Source: Niallia sp. NCCP-28 (GTDB taxonomy: Bacteria; Bacillota; Bacilli; Bacillales; Cytobacillaceae). From it: a stretch of DNA of 64,000 bases. The notes under the pieces were generated by a model. It saw only the letters and a list, made by a program, of their open reading frames with translations, ran no database searches and was not told the DNA's origin. The stretch covers positions 310,001 to 374,000 of the forward strand of contig NZ_BQYJ01000001.1 of NCBI RefSeq assembly GCF_023168165.1. Reading direction: 5' to 3'. Made by a program: the position numbers and the translations under genes. This document shows, piece after piece, positions 44,429-52,243 of this stretch; within the stretch, counting starts at the first letter, position 1; each line of letters begins with the position of its first letter.

Positions 44429-45382
44429 CTATTCAACCATCGATAACAGTATTTTTTCCATTTCTTCTTTTGATAAGATGTCTGCAATGATTGTAATTTC
44501 ATATCCTTCTTCTGGAATAGCTATTCTCATTCCTTGGACATTGCTGCCATCATCATATGCGAACTCAAATTTAAATCCCTTTAACGTATACGAGTTGATA
44601 TGTTCAAACTTCCATGGCTCTAATTCCCCCTCTTTATTTTGTCCTATTTTCTGAGTAGTAGTTCTAAAACCCTCACCATTTGTACCTCCTCGATATTGAA
44701 ATTCAACAATGGGATCTTTGCCTATATTCATTTCCTTTGTACGTGCTTCTTCTGACTCCAATTCATATCCTTCTGGTAGATATGAAGGTCGATTAATTGG
44801 ATAACTTACCATCTTTTGAGCCTCTTCCAAGGTATGTGTTGTCAATGCTGTTATTCTCTTTTCATACTTTTGTCCTTCCTTTTGAATCTCTTCGATTCTT
44901 TTTTCCTCTTCAACAGTAGGGTTTAACCTATTTTCTGCAGCCATTTCATCTAGAATTTCAGTTTGTTCTTTGATTAACCGTTTGTAATCAGCAAATTCTT
45001 GTTTTGTAAGCTGCTCTTTGGCTAATTCAAAATGTCGCTCAATTTCTGATAAATTCTCTCCCTCATCAGGAAATGTTTCAAGAAGTTTTTCCTTTGAACC
45101 AAAAATTTGACTAATGAACGTATTGGTAGCCTCTGTTATATAAGTACCGCCTAATGTCCAAATAACCCCAACTATTAATAATGAAGCTACTGAACCAATT
45201 ATCCATTGAGGATACCTTTTCTTTTCTTTCAACTTAACTTGCATCTTATTAAATTCCAAATTTTCAATATCAGAAAAAATACGACCTTTCAACTCTTGCT
45301 TTTGTTTTTTCTTCCATATAAAATGAGTATCCAAATCCCTTAAGGAACTGTCAAAATCAGCATCTGCGTTCCGCCTTTTCAT
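44429..45382 (-). CDS. Membrane-bound anti-sigma factor-like protein (DUF4367-like C-terminus)
   Basis: A 317-residue protein: an N-terminal cytoplasmic part (1-58) that would hold the ECF sigma factor, one membrane helix at about 60-79 (WIIGSVASLLIVGVIWTLGG), and a large extracellular region with a coiled-coil stretch (about 110-180). The C-terminal beta domain (YPINRPSYLPEGYELESEEA...) resembles DUF4367. Its start overlaps the sigma gene's end by 26 bases, the usual arrangement for a cognate anti-sigma factor. The signal sensed outside is unknown. No zinc-binding HxxxCxxC is visible, so it is not a ZAS-type regulator. Confidence 0.8.
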   Translation of the reverse strand: MKRRNADADFDSSLRDLDTHFIWKKKQKQELKGRIFSDIENLEFNKMQVKLKEKKRYPQWIIGSVASLLIVGVIWTLGGTYITEATNTFISQIFGSKEKLLETFPDEGENLSEIERHFELAKEQLTKQEFADYKRLIKEQTEILDEMAAENRLNPTVEEEKRIEEIQKEGQKYEKRITALTTHTLEEAQKMVSYPINRPSYLPEGYELESEEARTKEMNIGKDPIVEFQYRGGTNGEGFRTTTQKIGQNKEGELEPWKFEHINSYTLKGFKFEFAYDDGSNVQGMRIAIPEEGYEITIIADILSKEEMEKILLSMVE

Positions 45383-45893
45383 TCCAATTACCCTCCTTTA
45401 TTAATTGTTTTTTCAAAGCGGGAATTGCTCTAAAGAGCGTCGACTTGACTTTACTCTCAGACCAATCTAATATCTTTGCTGTATCCTCTATAGAAAAGCC
45501 TTTGATTTTTCTTAAAACTATTACCTTTCTGTATGTATCTTTGATTTCTTCTAATGCCTTATAAAGTTCATAAGATTCCTCTTTTATTTGAAAAACTTCT
45601 TCAGGCAGGGGAACATGGTCTTTTTGCAAAAGAAAAACTTCTTTAAAAAACTTTGCAGGTTTACGCTTCCTTAAAAAATCTACTGTCAGATTGTGAGCGA
45701 TGCTAAAGAGCCATGTTTTTTCACTGGAATGATGTTTAAATAAATCATAGTATAAATACGCCTTTACAAAAGTATCATGTGTTAAATCTTCCGCTTGCTG
45801 ATAATCCTTTACCATGATTAAAATAAAACTTAATACAGACTTACTATGTTGGTCATACCAATCTGCAATTTCTTCCTTCCTATGTTCTAACAA
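45357..45893 (-). CDS. ECF (extracytoplasmic function) RNA polymerase sigma factor
   Basis: A 178-residue group-4 sigma factor with only regions sigma2 and sigma4. Sigma2 contains VKDYQQAEDLTHDTFVKAYL (about 28-47) and KTWLFSIAHNLTVDFLRK; sigma4 has YRKVIVLRKIKGFSIEDTAK and WSESKVKSTLFRA, the DNA-binding helix-turn-helix. The start codon is TTG with AGGAGGGATGATAT. An ECF-like promoter lies directly upstream (45926-45951), so it probably activates itself and is held by the overlapping anti-sigma protein. The regulon is unknown; SigV/SigX-like specificity is a guess from the promoter. Confidence 0.92.
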   Translation of the reverse strand: MLEHRKEEIADWYDQHSKSVLSFILIMVKDYQQAEDLTHDTFVKAYLYYDLFKHHSSEKTWLFSIAHNLTVDFLRKRKPAKFFKEVFLLQKDHVPLPEEVFQIKEESYELYKALEEIKDTYRKVIVLRKIKGFSIEDTAKILDWSESKVKSTLFRAIPALKKQLIKEGNWNEKAERRC

Positions 45894-45925
45894 ATATCAT
45901 CCCTCCTTTCTTGAATATCCAATAC

Positions 45926-45951
45926 TTAGACGTATGAGTCAGATAAAAGTT
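45926..45951 (-). promoter_or_regulatory. ECF-type autoregulatory promoter
   Basis: On the minus strand AAC (45951-45949, in CACAACTTTT), exactly 16 bases, then CGTC (45932-45929, in CGTCTAA). This is the typical AAC-N16-CGTC form of Bacillus ECF sigma promoters. Transcription would start about 25-30 bases before the TTG start codon of the sigma gene. Confidence 0.7.
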
Positions 45952-46124
45952 GTGATTATTGTATCAAAATTTATTAAAACATCTATTCCGTTTCTTAAAG
46001 CGGATACTATTGCCTTTTTCATATGCAGTTAGATAATCGATAAACTGCATATAAACAAAAGAAGGTAAGCTTTGAATTAAGGCTTACCTTGATTAACTAA
46101 CATCTTTTTTTATTTAGATTTGTT

Positions 46125-46340
46125 TCGCTTAATCAGCGGGGAAGAGAAAAGGGGGCTTCGTCTCGAACAATTATCAAATGCTTGTGTGCTGATGAGTGTG
46201 ATCTTTGTATCACAAAAACTACTGAAATGACTCTATACATTAAGCTTACATAATGCCCTCAAATTTAAGCCTATGTTGAGAAGAAGAGGAAGGGGTTTAG
46301 AGACTATCATAAAACGTCAATATAAGCCTTTATGAACATT
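46125..46340 (+). pseudogene. Remnant of an XRE/TPR-type regulator (tentative)
   Basis: A plus-strand frame reads EEKRGLRLEQLSNACVLMSV, like the first helices of an XRE helix-turn-helix. After a stop it continues as SLHNALKFKPMLRRRG, which resembles GLHNAFKLNPEYREAEEV near 44215-44270. Stops and frame changes exclude an intact gene. The assignment to a regulator with tetratricopeptide-like tail is a guess from pattern only. Confidence 0.3.
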
Positions 46341-46400
46341 ATTATAGGTGCAGGCTTATTGATAACTTGAGGAATTGAGCAAAACATATAATCTTGTAAA

Positions 46401-46567
46401 TTCATCTGCGGAACAAGGTTTGAAAAATTCTCTGTAACAAACTGTAATTCTTCTGAAAATCGCTATCTGGATTTTCATGAAGAACCCAAGGAATATGAGC
46501 ATCAAAATTCATCTGCAAAACAGGGATTGGAAAATCCTCTGTAACAAACTCTAATTCTTCTGAAAAG
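46401..46567. repeat. Imperfect tandem duplication, 107-base period, at the 3' end of a gene
   Basis: TTCATCTGCGGAACAAGG (from 46401) and TTCATCTGCAAAACAGGG (from 46508) begin two stretches of about 60 bases that align almost throughout, including CTCTGTAACAAACT and TAATTCTTCTGAAAA. The period of 107 bases is not a multiple of three, so the second copy is read out of frame. Confidence 0.85.
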
Positions 46568-46914
46568 CATACATCAAAATCCTTAATAATCTGAAAGTTG
46601 TTCGTTTCATCCCAGTCACACATTGTGCATAACTTTCCTTCTAATACTCTGCCCACCAAATGATATTGTCCTATATATTGCCACTTCCCGTCTTCCGTTG
46701 CAGGAAAATCAGAAGAGTGTGCAGGCATAGACGGATTAATTCCTAGTTCTCTAAAAAACGTTGCAACAGATATATCCAAATGCTTGATAGCCTCAACAAA
46801 ATTATTGCAGTATAGGCAATCACATACATCAATAACGTCTTTATCGTAAAACTCTTTTGTCTTCTCCCTATCAACCTCTAACAACCAATTTCCTATCTTA
46901 ACTTGTTTCAGCAT
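46402..46914 (-). CDS. Hypothetical protein with altered C-terminus
   Basis: A 170-residue soluble protein, family not recognised. Features: four Cys in the first part (VCDCLYCNNF) and LCTMCDW near 96-102, an acidic, aromatic-rich centre, and FSEELEFVTEDFPIPVLQMN at about 115-134. The last 60 bases repeat this last stretch imperfectly but in another frame (see the repeat entry), so the C-terminus after about residue 150 is probably not the ancestral one. Neighbouring genes are accessory. Ribosome binding site AAGGAGGTATTTTA. Confidence 0.7.
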   Translation of the reverse strand: MLKQVKIGNWLLEVDREKTKEFYDKDVIDVCDCLYCNNFVEAIKHLDISVATFFRELGINPSMPAHSSDFPATEDGKWQYIGQYHLVGRVLEGKLCTMCDWDETNNFQIIKDFDVCFSEELEFVTEDFPIPVLQMNFDAHIPWVLHENPDSDFQKNYSLLQRIFQTLFRR

Positions 46915-47077
46915 TAAAATACCTCCTTCTTTTGAAATCTCCTTAAACTAATCTATTCTTAACTAGTTTAGCAATTCCCTCTTTAACTTATCTCCCCCAT
47001 TAATTTAAGTGAATACTTTTACACTCAATTTGGCTTTACACTCAATCTGCAAGAAATGAAATGGACTGTTTCCTCTT

Positions 47078-47135
47078 CATAAAGTGAAACTTCAATCAGT
47101 GGGGGTTTTACTGCCCGTTATTGCCGAACAATATC
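47078..47135 (+). repeat. Dispersed repeat family R1, copy d
   Basis: ATAAAGTGAAACTTCAATCAG then TGGGGGTTTT, followed by a degenerate middle (GTTATTGCCGAACAATATCAG). The left end is the best preserved of the family and matches the reverse strand of 20089-20113. Confidence 0.65.
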
Positions 47136-47148
47136 AGAGTCTTATTAA

Positions 47149-47188
47149 TAAGGTTCTAATGGATTAAGCATACTCCATTAGAACCTGC
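47149..47188. other. Perfect 13-bp inverted repeat
   Basis: AGGTTCTAATGGA (47151-47163) and TCCATTAGAACCT (47174-47186) around a 10-base loop, just past the stop codon of the DUF3885 gene. Without a strong T-run it is a weak terminator candidate. Confidence 0.55.
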
Positions 47189-47194
47189 ATCCTC

Positions 47195-47851
47195 CTAACC
47201 CTTGCTCATCCCTTTTTTATCAACTTCTTCTACCCAATCTTTGTATTTCTCATAAAATGGACGTATTCGTTTGGCTTCACGTGCTATGTCTTCGCACCCT
47301 CGATCGTCATAGATAAAGAAAATAATGTCTTTTGTGATGTTTACAAAGAAAACATCGGGATAATCGATAGAGTATCCTCCGAACTTTGGTTTCAATGGAA
47401 AATCTTCATTACTAGCTGCTTTTAGTAATTCATTCACTCTTACATCTTTCCTTTTACATAATAAGGAAAATTGTTGCATCTCGTATTCGTCTGCATCATC
47501 CAATTCGAACGGATAAGGATAAGTTTTCACCTGAATTCTATTTAAATGACTTTTGTCCTTTAGGAAGGACTTATATACCTTAATTTTTCTTGTTAACTTC
47601 TCTTTTGTTTTGTGCTTATACACATTTGTTACAAGGAACAAGTCGTCATTTTGTTCAAACATTTCATTAAAAAGTACAGAGGTTTGCTTATAGACAAGTC
47701 GGAAACGTTCAAGGTTGAGGTCATCATTTTCTTTAAGTTGATAGATTTCTCCACCAAGAGAAAAGTGGATACCTATGTCCCATTGATAATAAATGCTTGG
47801 AACTAATTCAAGAGTTGAAAATCTTTCCTTAAGATAATCCTCTATGTTCAT
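47195..47851 (-). CDS. DUF3885 domain protein
   Basis: A 218-residue protein matching the DUF3885 pattern: N-terminal RFSTLELVPSIYYQWDIGIHF, a long central region, and the C-terminal IDYPDVFFVNITKDIIFFIYDDRGCEDIA block typical of the family. Function unknown; such genes are often found in variable regions of Bacillus genomes, sometimes several per genome, and some resemble immunity-protein families. No toxin partner is visible beside it. Cytosolic. Confidence 0.82.
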   Translation of the reverse strand: MNIEDYLKERFSTLELVPSIYYQWDIGIHFSLGGEIYQLKENDDLNLERFRLVYKQTSVLFNEMFEQNDDLFLVTNVYKHKTKEKLTRKIKVYKSFLKDKSHLNRIQVKTYPYPFELDDADEYEMQQFSLLCKRKDVRVNELLKAASNEDFPLKPKFGGYSIDYPDVFFVNITKDIIFFIYDDRGCEDIAREAKRIRPFYEKYKDWVEEVDKKGMSKG

Positions 47852-47933
47852 TTACTCATCCTCGCTTTCATTTTCCACTAACCTGCCCATGTTAGTTAAA
47901 TGCATTCCCTTACAACAAAAATAGCTTATATGA

Positions 47934-47972
47934 AAAAAGGAGAGCTTCAATTAAGAGCCCTCCTTACCAATA
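47934..47972 (-). terminator. Terminator after the integrase fragment
   Basis: AAGGAGAGCTT / AAGAGCCCTCCTT stem with one mismatch, T-run on the minus strand. Confidence 0.65.
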
Positions 47973-47979
47973 TGACCGT

Positions 47980-48312
47980 TTAATCCTTTATATCTTCCTT
48001 AACTGTATACACACGCAAAGCATTATGGTAATTTCCACCAATTATCTCCTCTTCCACCAAATAATTAAAAAAGACCTTAATGGAGCTTAATTTATTATTT
48101 AATGTGGAAGGCTTATTCCCTTCGTCTTTACAAGCAAACGTATATCCCTTTACAACACTTGGTCTAACATCTGCTATGTTAGAGATATTCTGCAAGGTGC
48201 AGTAGACCAAAAACAAACCTAAATTTTGGCGGTACATTTTACTGATATAACTGGATAAATTTTTGTATTGTCTTTCTTCAATAAATTCTTGAATGGCAAA
48301 TTTTAATTGCAT
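47980..48312 (-). CDS. Tyrosine-recombinase core-binding (SAM-like) domain only; integrase remnant
   Basis: A 110-residue protein corresponding to the N-terminal DNA-binding domain of a phage/XerD-type integrase: FAIQEFIEERQYKNLSSYIS, then NLGLFLVYC and NKPSTLNNKLSSIKVFFNYL. It stops after the VKEDIKD hinge, where the catalytic domain with Arg-His-Arg-Tyr would begin. AAAGGATGA precedes the ATG, and a terminator follows. It cannot catalyse recombination. Either it is a decaying integrase or a domesticated binding domain. Confidence 0.75.
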   Translation of the reverse strand: MQLKFAIQEFIEERQYKNLSSYISKMYRQNLGLFLVYCTLQNISNIADVRPSVVKGYTFACKDEGNKPSTLNNKLSSIKVFFNYLVEEEIIGGNYHNALRVYTVKEDIKD

Positions 48313-48423
48313 GGATAATCATCCTTTCCAATTTTTCAACTGGAAAGGCTAATCTGGTTAACTAAAAAATACTCCAGGTAAAAAGTTCCCGCACTATTTT
48401 ACACCCTTCAATCCCTTAGTACA

Positions 48424-49563
48424 TCAGCTTTCTCTCGGCTTCCTTTTGCCCCAATACTGATAATAGTCGGTTTTGATGAAGCCGTTGAACAGTTTGCGTT
48501 TTTTGGTTGCTTTTTTGCCGAAATGCGTTTCAAATTCTTCATCGCTTGTCAGCATGTAGATGGACCATGTATCAAGGGATGCAAATGCTTCCCCCATCTC
48601 CCGGTACATTTTTTGGACAGATGGCTTGTCCCCAAGGCGTTCTCCGTATGGCGGGTTGCCGACAATTACCCCATAGTCTTTTGTTGTGGTAAAGTCGCGG
48701 ACTTGCATCTGCTTAAAGGAAATAAGATCCGATAATCCTGCTTCAAAGGCATTTTCTTCAGCAATTTTGACCATTCTATGATCAATATCGGATGCAACAA
48801 TATCTAAAGGTTGATCATAATTTGCTTTATCTTCTGCTTCATTGCGCACTTCGTCCCAGACACTTTCCGGCATCCAGTCCCATTTTTCTGAAATAAATTC
48901 TCTGTTAAATCCTGGTGCAATATTTTGGCCAATTAAGGATGCTTCTATTGCAATTGTTCCAGATCCGCAAAAAGGATCAACAAATGTGCGATCAGGCGTC
49001 CAGTTTGTTAACAGCACAAGGGATGCTGCCAATGTTTCTTTAATTGGCGCTTCTCCTTGGCCAACACGATAGCCGCGGCGGTGCAACCCATGCCCCGATG
49101 TATCAATCGTTAATGTTACAATATCTTTTAAAATGGAAACTTCTATCTTAAATAAAGCGCCATTCTCTTCTAGCCAGCCCGTTTTTTTATAATAAGTGCT
49201 TAATCTGTTTACAATGGCTTTTTTGACGATCGCTTGGCAATCGGAGACACTAAAAAGCTTAGACTTCACCGATTTTCCCGATACAGGAAATTCTGCATTT
49301 ACCGGCAGATAATCCTCCCACTGTAATGCTTTTGTTTTTTCAAACAATTCATCAAATGTTGTTGCTTTAAATTCAGCAACTTTAATTTTTATCCGGTCCG
49401 CTGTACGCAGCCACATATTGCTTCGTGCTATTGCAAGCTCATCGCCCGAAAAAAGCACTTTCCCATTATCCACTGTACATTCATAACCTAAATCTTTTAC
49501 TTCTTTTGCAACAATTGCTTCAAGACCCATAGCTGCCGTTGCGATTAAATTAAATTTTTTCAT
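48424..49563 (-). CDS. ypsC: THUMP-domain class I methyltransferase (YpsC, RlmL-like)
   Basis: A 379-residue rRNA guanine-N2 methyltransferase, related to the N-terminal half of E. coli RlmL that modifies 23S G2445. The N-terminal THUMP domain (about 45-155) binds RNA. The Rossmann methyltransferase domain has FVDPFCGSGTIAIEAS (about 195-210) for SAM and the catalytic GNPPYGERL. Locally GC-richer than neighbours at its 3' end. Same order as B. subtilis: ypsC, rnpB, gpsB, ypsA. Confidence 0.94.
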   Translation of the reverse strand: MKKFNLIATAAMGLEAIVAKEVKDLGYECTVDNGKVLFSGDELAIARSNMWLRTADRIKIKVAEFKATTFDELFEKTKALQWEDYLPVNAEFPVSGKSVKSKLFSVSDCQAIVKKAIVNRLSTYYKKTGWLEENGALFKIEVSILKDIVTLTIDTSGHGLHRRGYRVGQGEAPIKETLAASLVLLTNWTPDRTFVDPFCGSGTIAIEASLIGQNIAPGFNREFISEKWDWMPESVWDEVRNEAEDKANYDQPLDIVASDIDHRMVKIAEENAFEAGLSDLISFKQMQVRDFTTTKDYGVIVGNPPYGERLGDKPSVQKMYREMGEAFASLDTWSIYMLTSDEEFETHFGKKATKKRKLFNGFIKTDYYQYWGKRKPRES

Positions 49564-49786
49564 ATTTTCACCTTTTTTTCCTTTAGTCCATTTTTCTATT
49601 ATGTATCATTATTGCCTATTAATTATTGCCTAAACTTGATTTATTTCCATTAAATAAAAAGGATGACCCTTATGAAAACCATGTCTGACATTCCTAACAA
49701 TAGAAAATAAATAAGCGCTTCTCTATTTGTATATGAAGTCAGACCCTTTTCAAAAGGTGTCACCCTATACTGTAAACTTTAATCAT

Positions 49787-50190
49787 CAATATAAACGCTT
49801 TTGTAAGCCATGTTCTGTTCCTTTGTACTCAAGCGACGTTCGTCTCGTACCAAAGGCGGCAATCATCTATCTACAGAATAGTATTCTGTCCTTCTCTTCC
49901 GTTCATTTCCTCAGAGAAAGTTCCCCTACCATAATTTGGGTTTCTCGCTCGTGGGGTTTACCTCGTTCCACCCTTTTTATTTCTAAAAAGGCTCCGTCAC
50001 TGTGGCACTTTCAAGGTATTCATGCCATATCCTAAAGACTTAGGCATTTTCCCTGCCGTCAGCAAATAACTTTGCTGCCCTAGCTTATTTTTTGGCTAGG
50101 CACGAACACTACAAGCATCTCAGCTTGTGCGAGCATGGACTTTCCTCTACAAAACAAGTTTTGCAGCGATTACCTCTGGCGTTTGTATTG
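49787..50190 (-). ncRNA. rnpB: RNase P RNA, Bacillus (B) type
   Basis: Catalytic RNA that matures the 5' ends of tRNAs. Conserved parts are in order on the minus strand: GGTAATCGCTGC, GTAGAGGAAAGTCCATGCTC, GTGTTCGTGCCTAGCC, GCTGACGGCAGG, CCTTGAAAGTGCCACAGTGA, GGTAAACCCC, GAGCGAGAAACCCAAAT, GGTAGGGGAA, GAATACTATTCTGTAGATAG, TGATTGCCGCC and ACAGAACATGGCTTACA. The P1 helix pairs CAATACAAACGC with GCGTTTATATTG (one mismatch), which sets the ends. It lies between ypsC and gpsB as in B. subtilis. Confidence 0.97.
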
Positions 50191-50202
50191 ACTACATTTG
50201 CT

Positions 50203-50231
50203 ATTATATTATTTTCCTTCTATAATAGCAA
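50203..50231 (-). promoter_or_regulatory. SigA promoter of rnpB
   Basis: On the minus strand TTGCTA (50231-50226), 17 bases, TATAAT (50208-50203); transcription would start about 7 bases on, at the 5' end of P1. Confidence 0.75.
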
Positions 50232-50251
50232 TGGAAAATTAAAGAAAGTCA

Positions 50252-50554
50252 TCAATCATATAATTTGCTGCCAAAAACATGTTTCTCCAAATTCGATAAA
50301 CGCTTTAATATATCAAAATTTGTTGTTCCCGCTGTACTTGGTGCAGGCTGCCTTTTAGAAGTATCCTCCACTTGTTTTTTCAAGCGCAAGTTTTCTTGCT
50401 GCAATTCTTCAATTTCCTGATGCAATGTTTCATAGTCTTTAATAATTAAATCTAAAAATTGATCCACTTCTTCGGGTTTATATCCTCTCATGGCTGTTTT
50501 AAATTCTTTTTCCAAAATATCTTTAGCCGTTAATTTCATTTTATCTGCTAGCAT
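50252..50554 (-). CDS. gpsB: Cell-cycle protein GpsB
   Basis: A 100-residue DivIVA-like adaptor that shuttles PBP1 (PonA) between the side wall and the septum. The membrane-binding N-terminal coiled-coil domain ([31 protein letters not shown]) is followed by the helix [21 protein letters not shown] flexible linker and the conserved C-terminal trimerisation helix [20 protein letters not shown] complete it. Very close to B. subtilis GpsB over its length. Its client PonA is encoded at the end of this window. Confidence 0.97.
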   Translation of the reverse strand: MLADKMKLTAKDILEKEFKTAMRGYKPEEVDQFLDLIIKDYETLHQEIEELQQENLRLKKQVEDTSKRQPAPSTAGTTNFDILKRLSNLEKHVFGSKLYD

Positions 50555-50627
50555 CGTCCGCTCACCTCAAGAAATACCATTATAAAATTTATTTTTTCAA
50601 AATTTAGTGCATTTGTCAATTTTTCAC

Positions 50628-51194
50628 TTAAAAGGAGTCATTAAATTGTTCTTCTTCCACAATAGATTGCAAATCGGAAAAATTAATCTGTCTCATTTCA
50701 TATTCATTTTTTTCTTTATACAGTTTTGCAAGATTGTATAAATATTTGGGGCTTCCTTCTTTCTCGTCATCATAAAACAATAATAGCATATCGCTTTTTT
50801 GCAGGAGAAAAATATTTTTTGCCTTTAGCTGTTCTGGACTTTCATAAGGTTTTTTTGATACAGAATCAATAAAGTCTGCCTGCATTAAAACTTCTTCATA
50901 CCATTCTTTGTTTGCTTCTTTCCAGCCTTGTTCCTGATCTATAAAAGGAGTAAAAATCCCTACTTTTAAAAACGGAAACTTTTCTAGCTGCAACTCATAC
51001 ACTACTTCTGCAGCCCATAGCTCTGTACCAAGCTGACCGCTTATCAATATCCATTCTACGCCTTCTTCTGCCATTGTTTCTATTTGCTTGCGAATTGCTT
51101 CTTTTATATAAGAAACAGCTTTTTCATCTTTTTTAAAAATGCCTATTTCATATGGTTTGTAACCTGAAACAACAGCAATTTTCATCTTTACCAT
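50628..51194 (-). CDS. ypsA: YpsA family protein (DUF1273, SLOG fold)
   Basis: A 188-residue Rossmann-like SLOG-superfamily protein. AVVSGYKPYEIGIF opens the nucleotide-binding fold, EWILISGQLGTELWAAEVV contains the glycine-rich motif and LLLFYDDEKEGSPKY the C-terminal block. B. subtilis and S. aureus YpsA influence cell division when overexpressed; the ligand is not settled. ATG at 51194 with AAAGGAG only 3-4 bases away; a second ATG three codons on is possible. Conserved neighbour of gpsB. Confidence 0.92.
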   Translation of the reverse strand: MVKMKIAVVSGYKPYEIGIFKKDEKAVSYIKEAIRKQIETMAEEGVEWILISGQLGTELWAAEVVYELQLEKFPFLKVGIFTPFIDQEQGWKEANKEWYEEVLMQADFIDSVSKKPYESPEQLKAKNIFLLQKSDMLLLFYDDEKEGSPKYLYNLAKLYKEKNEYEMRQINFSDLQSIVEEEQFNDSF

Positions 51195-51477
51195 AAACTC
51201 CTTTACAAACCTGCTATGTAATCTTTATTTTCTCGTTGGGGATATTAATAAAGCTTACTCTCCCCTTAATAGAAATTGTATTACATTCCTTTTTCAACAT
51301 GCCTTTTTTCTTTTATTCCTAAAAAACACAGTTTATAAAAAACCGTCCTTTTTATTATCTTTTACCTTATCTTGTATTATAAGCATTTATAAAAAAAAGA
51401 GAAACTAGTTTGGCTTTTTTTATATGATATTTCTCCTATTTATATATTTTTTATGGGATCTACATGCATATAAACAG

Positions 51478-51508
51478 AAAAAGACCTATTTAATAGGCCC
51501 TTTTCCAT
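51478..51508 (-). terminator. Terminator of cotD
   Basis: AAAGACCTATT / AATAGGCCCTTT hairpin with T-run on the minus strand, 17 bases after the stop codon. Confidence 0.8.
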
Positions 51509-51524
51509 CATATAATTTCATTCA

Positions 51525-51884
51525 TTAACGTTTTCTGAATGGAAATGCTCCTGGCATAGTTCCCATGTTTCCAGCTGTTCCTGGGAACATTTGGCCTGTT
51601 GCAGTAAACGGCATACCACCTGTTTGAGGCAGCGTTGGCGCTGGCCCTTGAACAGGGTATGGCGTTGGCGCTGGCCCCATATTCGCTTGTGTGTTTGTTA
51701 CTACATTTTCAACAGATTGAGTTTGCGGGAAATAATGTTGATGCTCATAATTAACATGATTTACCGTTGTTGTATGAGTTGGATGAATATGGGGAACAAT
51801 GTTATTAGAAAAAGTATGATTCACACAACATTTTGTTGGATGTACTACCGGTGGACAAACATTTGGTTTATGACAATGATGCAT
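51525..51884 (-). CDS. cotD: Spore coat protein CotD-like
   Basis: A 119-residue low-complexity inner-coat protein. The N-terminus is rich in His and Cys (MHHCHKPNVCPP, HPTKCCVNHTF), followed by IVPHIHPTHTTTVNH as in CotD. The C-terminal half is Gly-, Pro- and Met-rich, differing from B. subtilis. Cys residues may cross-link during coat assembly. A SigK-type promoter lies upstream, consistent with mother-cell expression. GAGGAGATTTTCTAT precedes the ATG. It keeps the B. subtilis position between ypsA and yprB. Confidence 0.9.
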   Translation of the reverse strand: MHHCHKPNVCPPVVHPTKCCVNHTFSNNIVPHIHPTHTTTVNHVNYEHQHYFPQTQSVENVVTNTQANMGPAPTPYPVQGPAPTLPQTGGMPFTATGQMFPGTAGNMGTMPGAFPFRKR

Positions 51885-51926
51885 ATAGAAAATCTCCTCT
51901 CAAATAATTAATTTATCTTACATTAA

Positions 51927-51955
51927 TAACCTATGAAAAAAGAGATAATCTTGTA
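51927..51955 (-). promoter_or_regulatory. Predicted SigK promoter of cotD
   Basis: On the minus strand ACA (51954-51952), 16 bases, then CATAGGTTA (51935-51927), matching the SigK -10 form CATANNNTA. The leader to the ATG would be about 35 bases. Confidence 0.6.
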
Positions 51956-52180
51956 CTAATACAAATACCTATTTATGTTATTTCTCTTTAATTATTGAAG
52001 TCAACTTCCTTACATGGCATAAAAACTGCTCTTAAATGTGGTAAAAAGTACAACAGTTAGACAAACTACTACAAAAAACAAAAACATGACAAACTTATAC
52101 AAAAAAAACGCACCTCTTCTTCTTATTTTTAGACAACTTTCTCGTTTTCTATCTATTTATTATTTTACTCACAATAAAAA

Positions 52181-52243
52181 AAACAAACAACTAAGAATTA
52201 GCAGGAAATTAATGCCTTCCTTCCTGCATTTCTAGTTGTTTTG
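52181..52243 (-). terminator. Terminator overlapping the mrfB stop codon
   Basis: AAACAACTA (coding, in the last codons of mrfB) pairs with TAGTTGTTT beyond the stop; an inner GCAGGAA/TTTCCTGC stem stacks on it, and TTTTTTTT follows. Confidence 0.65.

Noticed and set aside
47195-47851. Toxin-immunity pair in the accessory region
   Set aside because: DUF3885 resembles some immunity-type families, but no toxin, secretion signal or RHS/LXG protein is nearby.
52038-52235. 65-codon plus-strand frame before mrfB end
   Set aside because: No ribosome binding site; lies in cotD upstream and mrfB terminator sequence.
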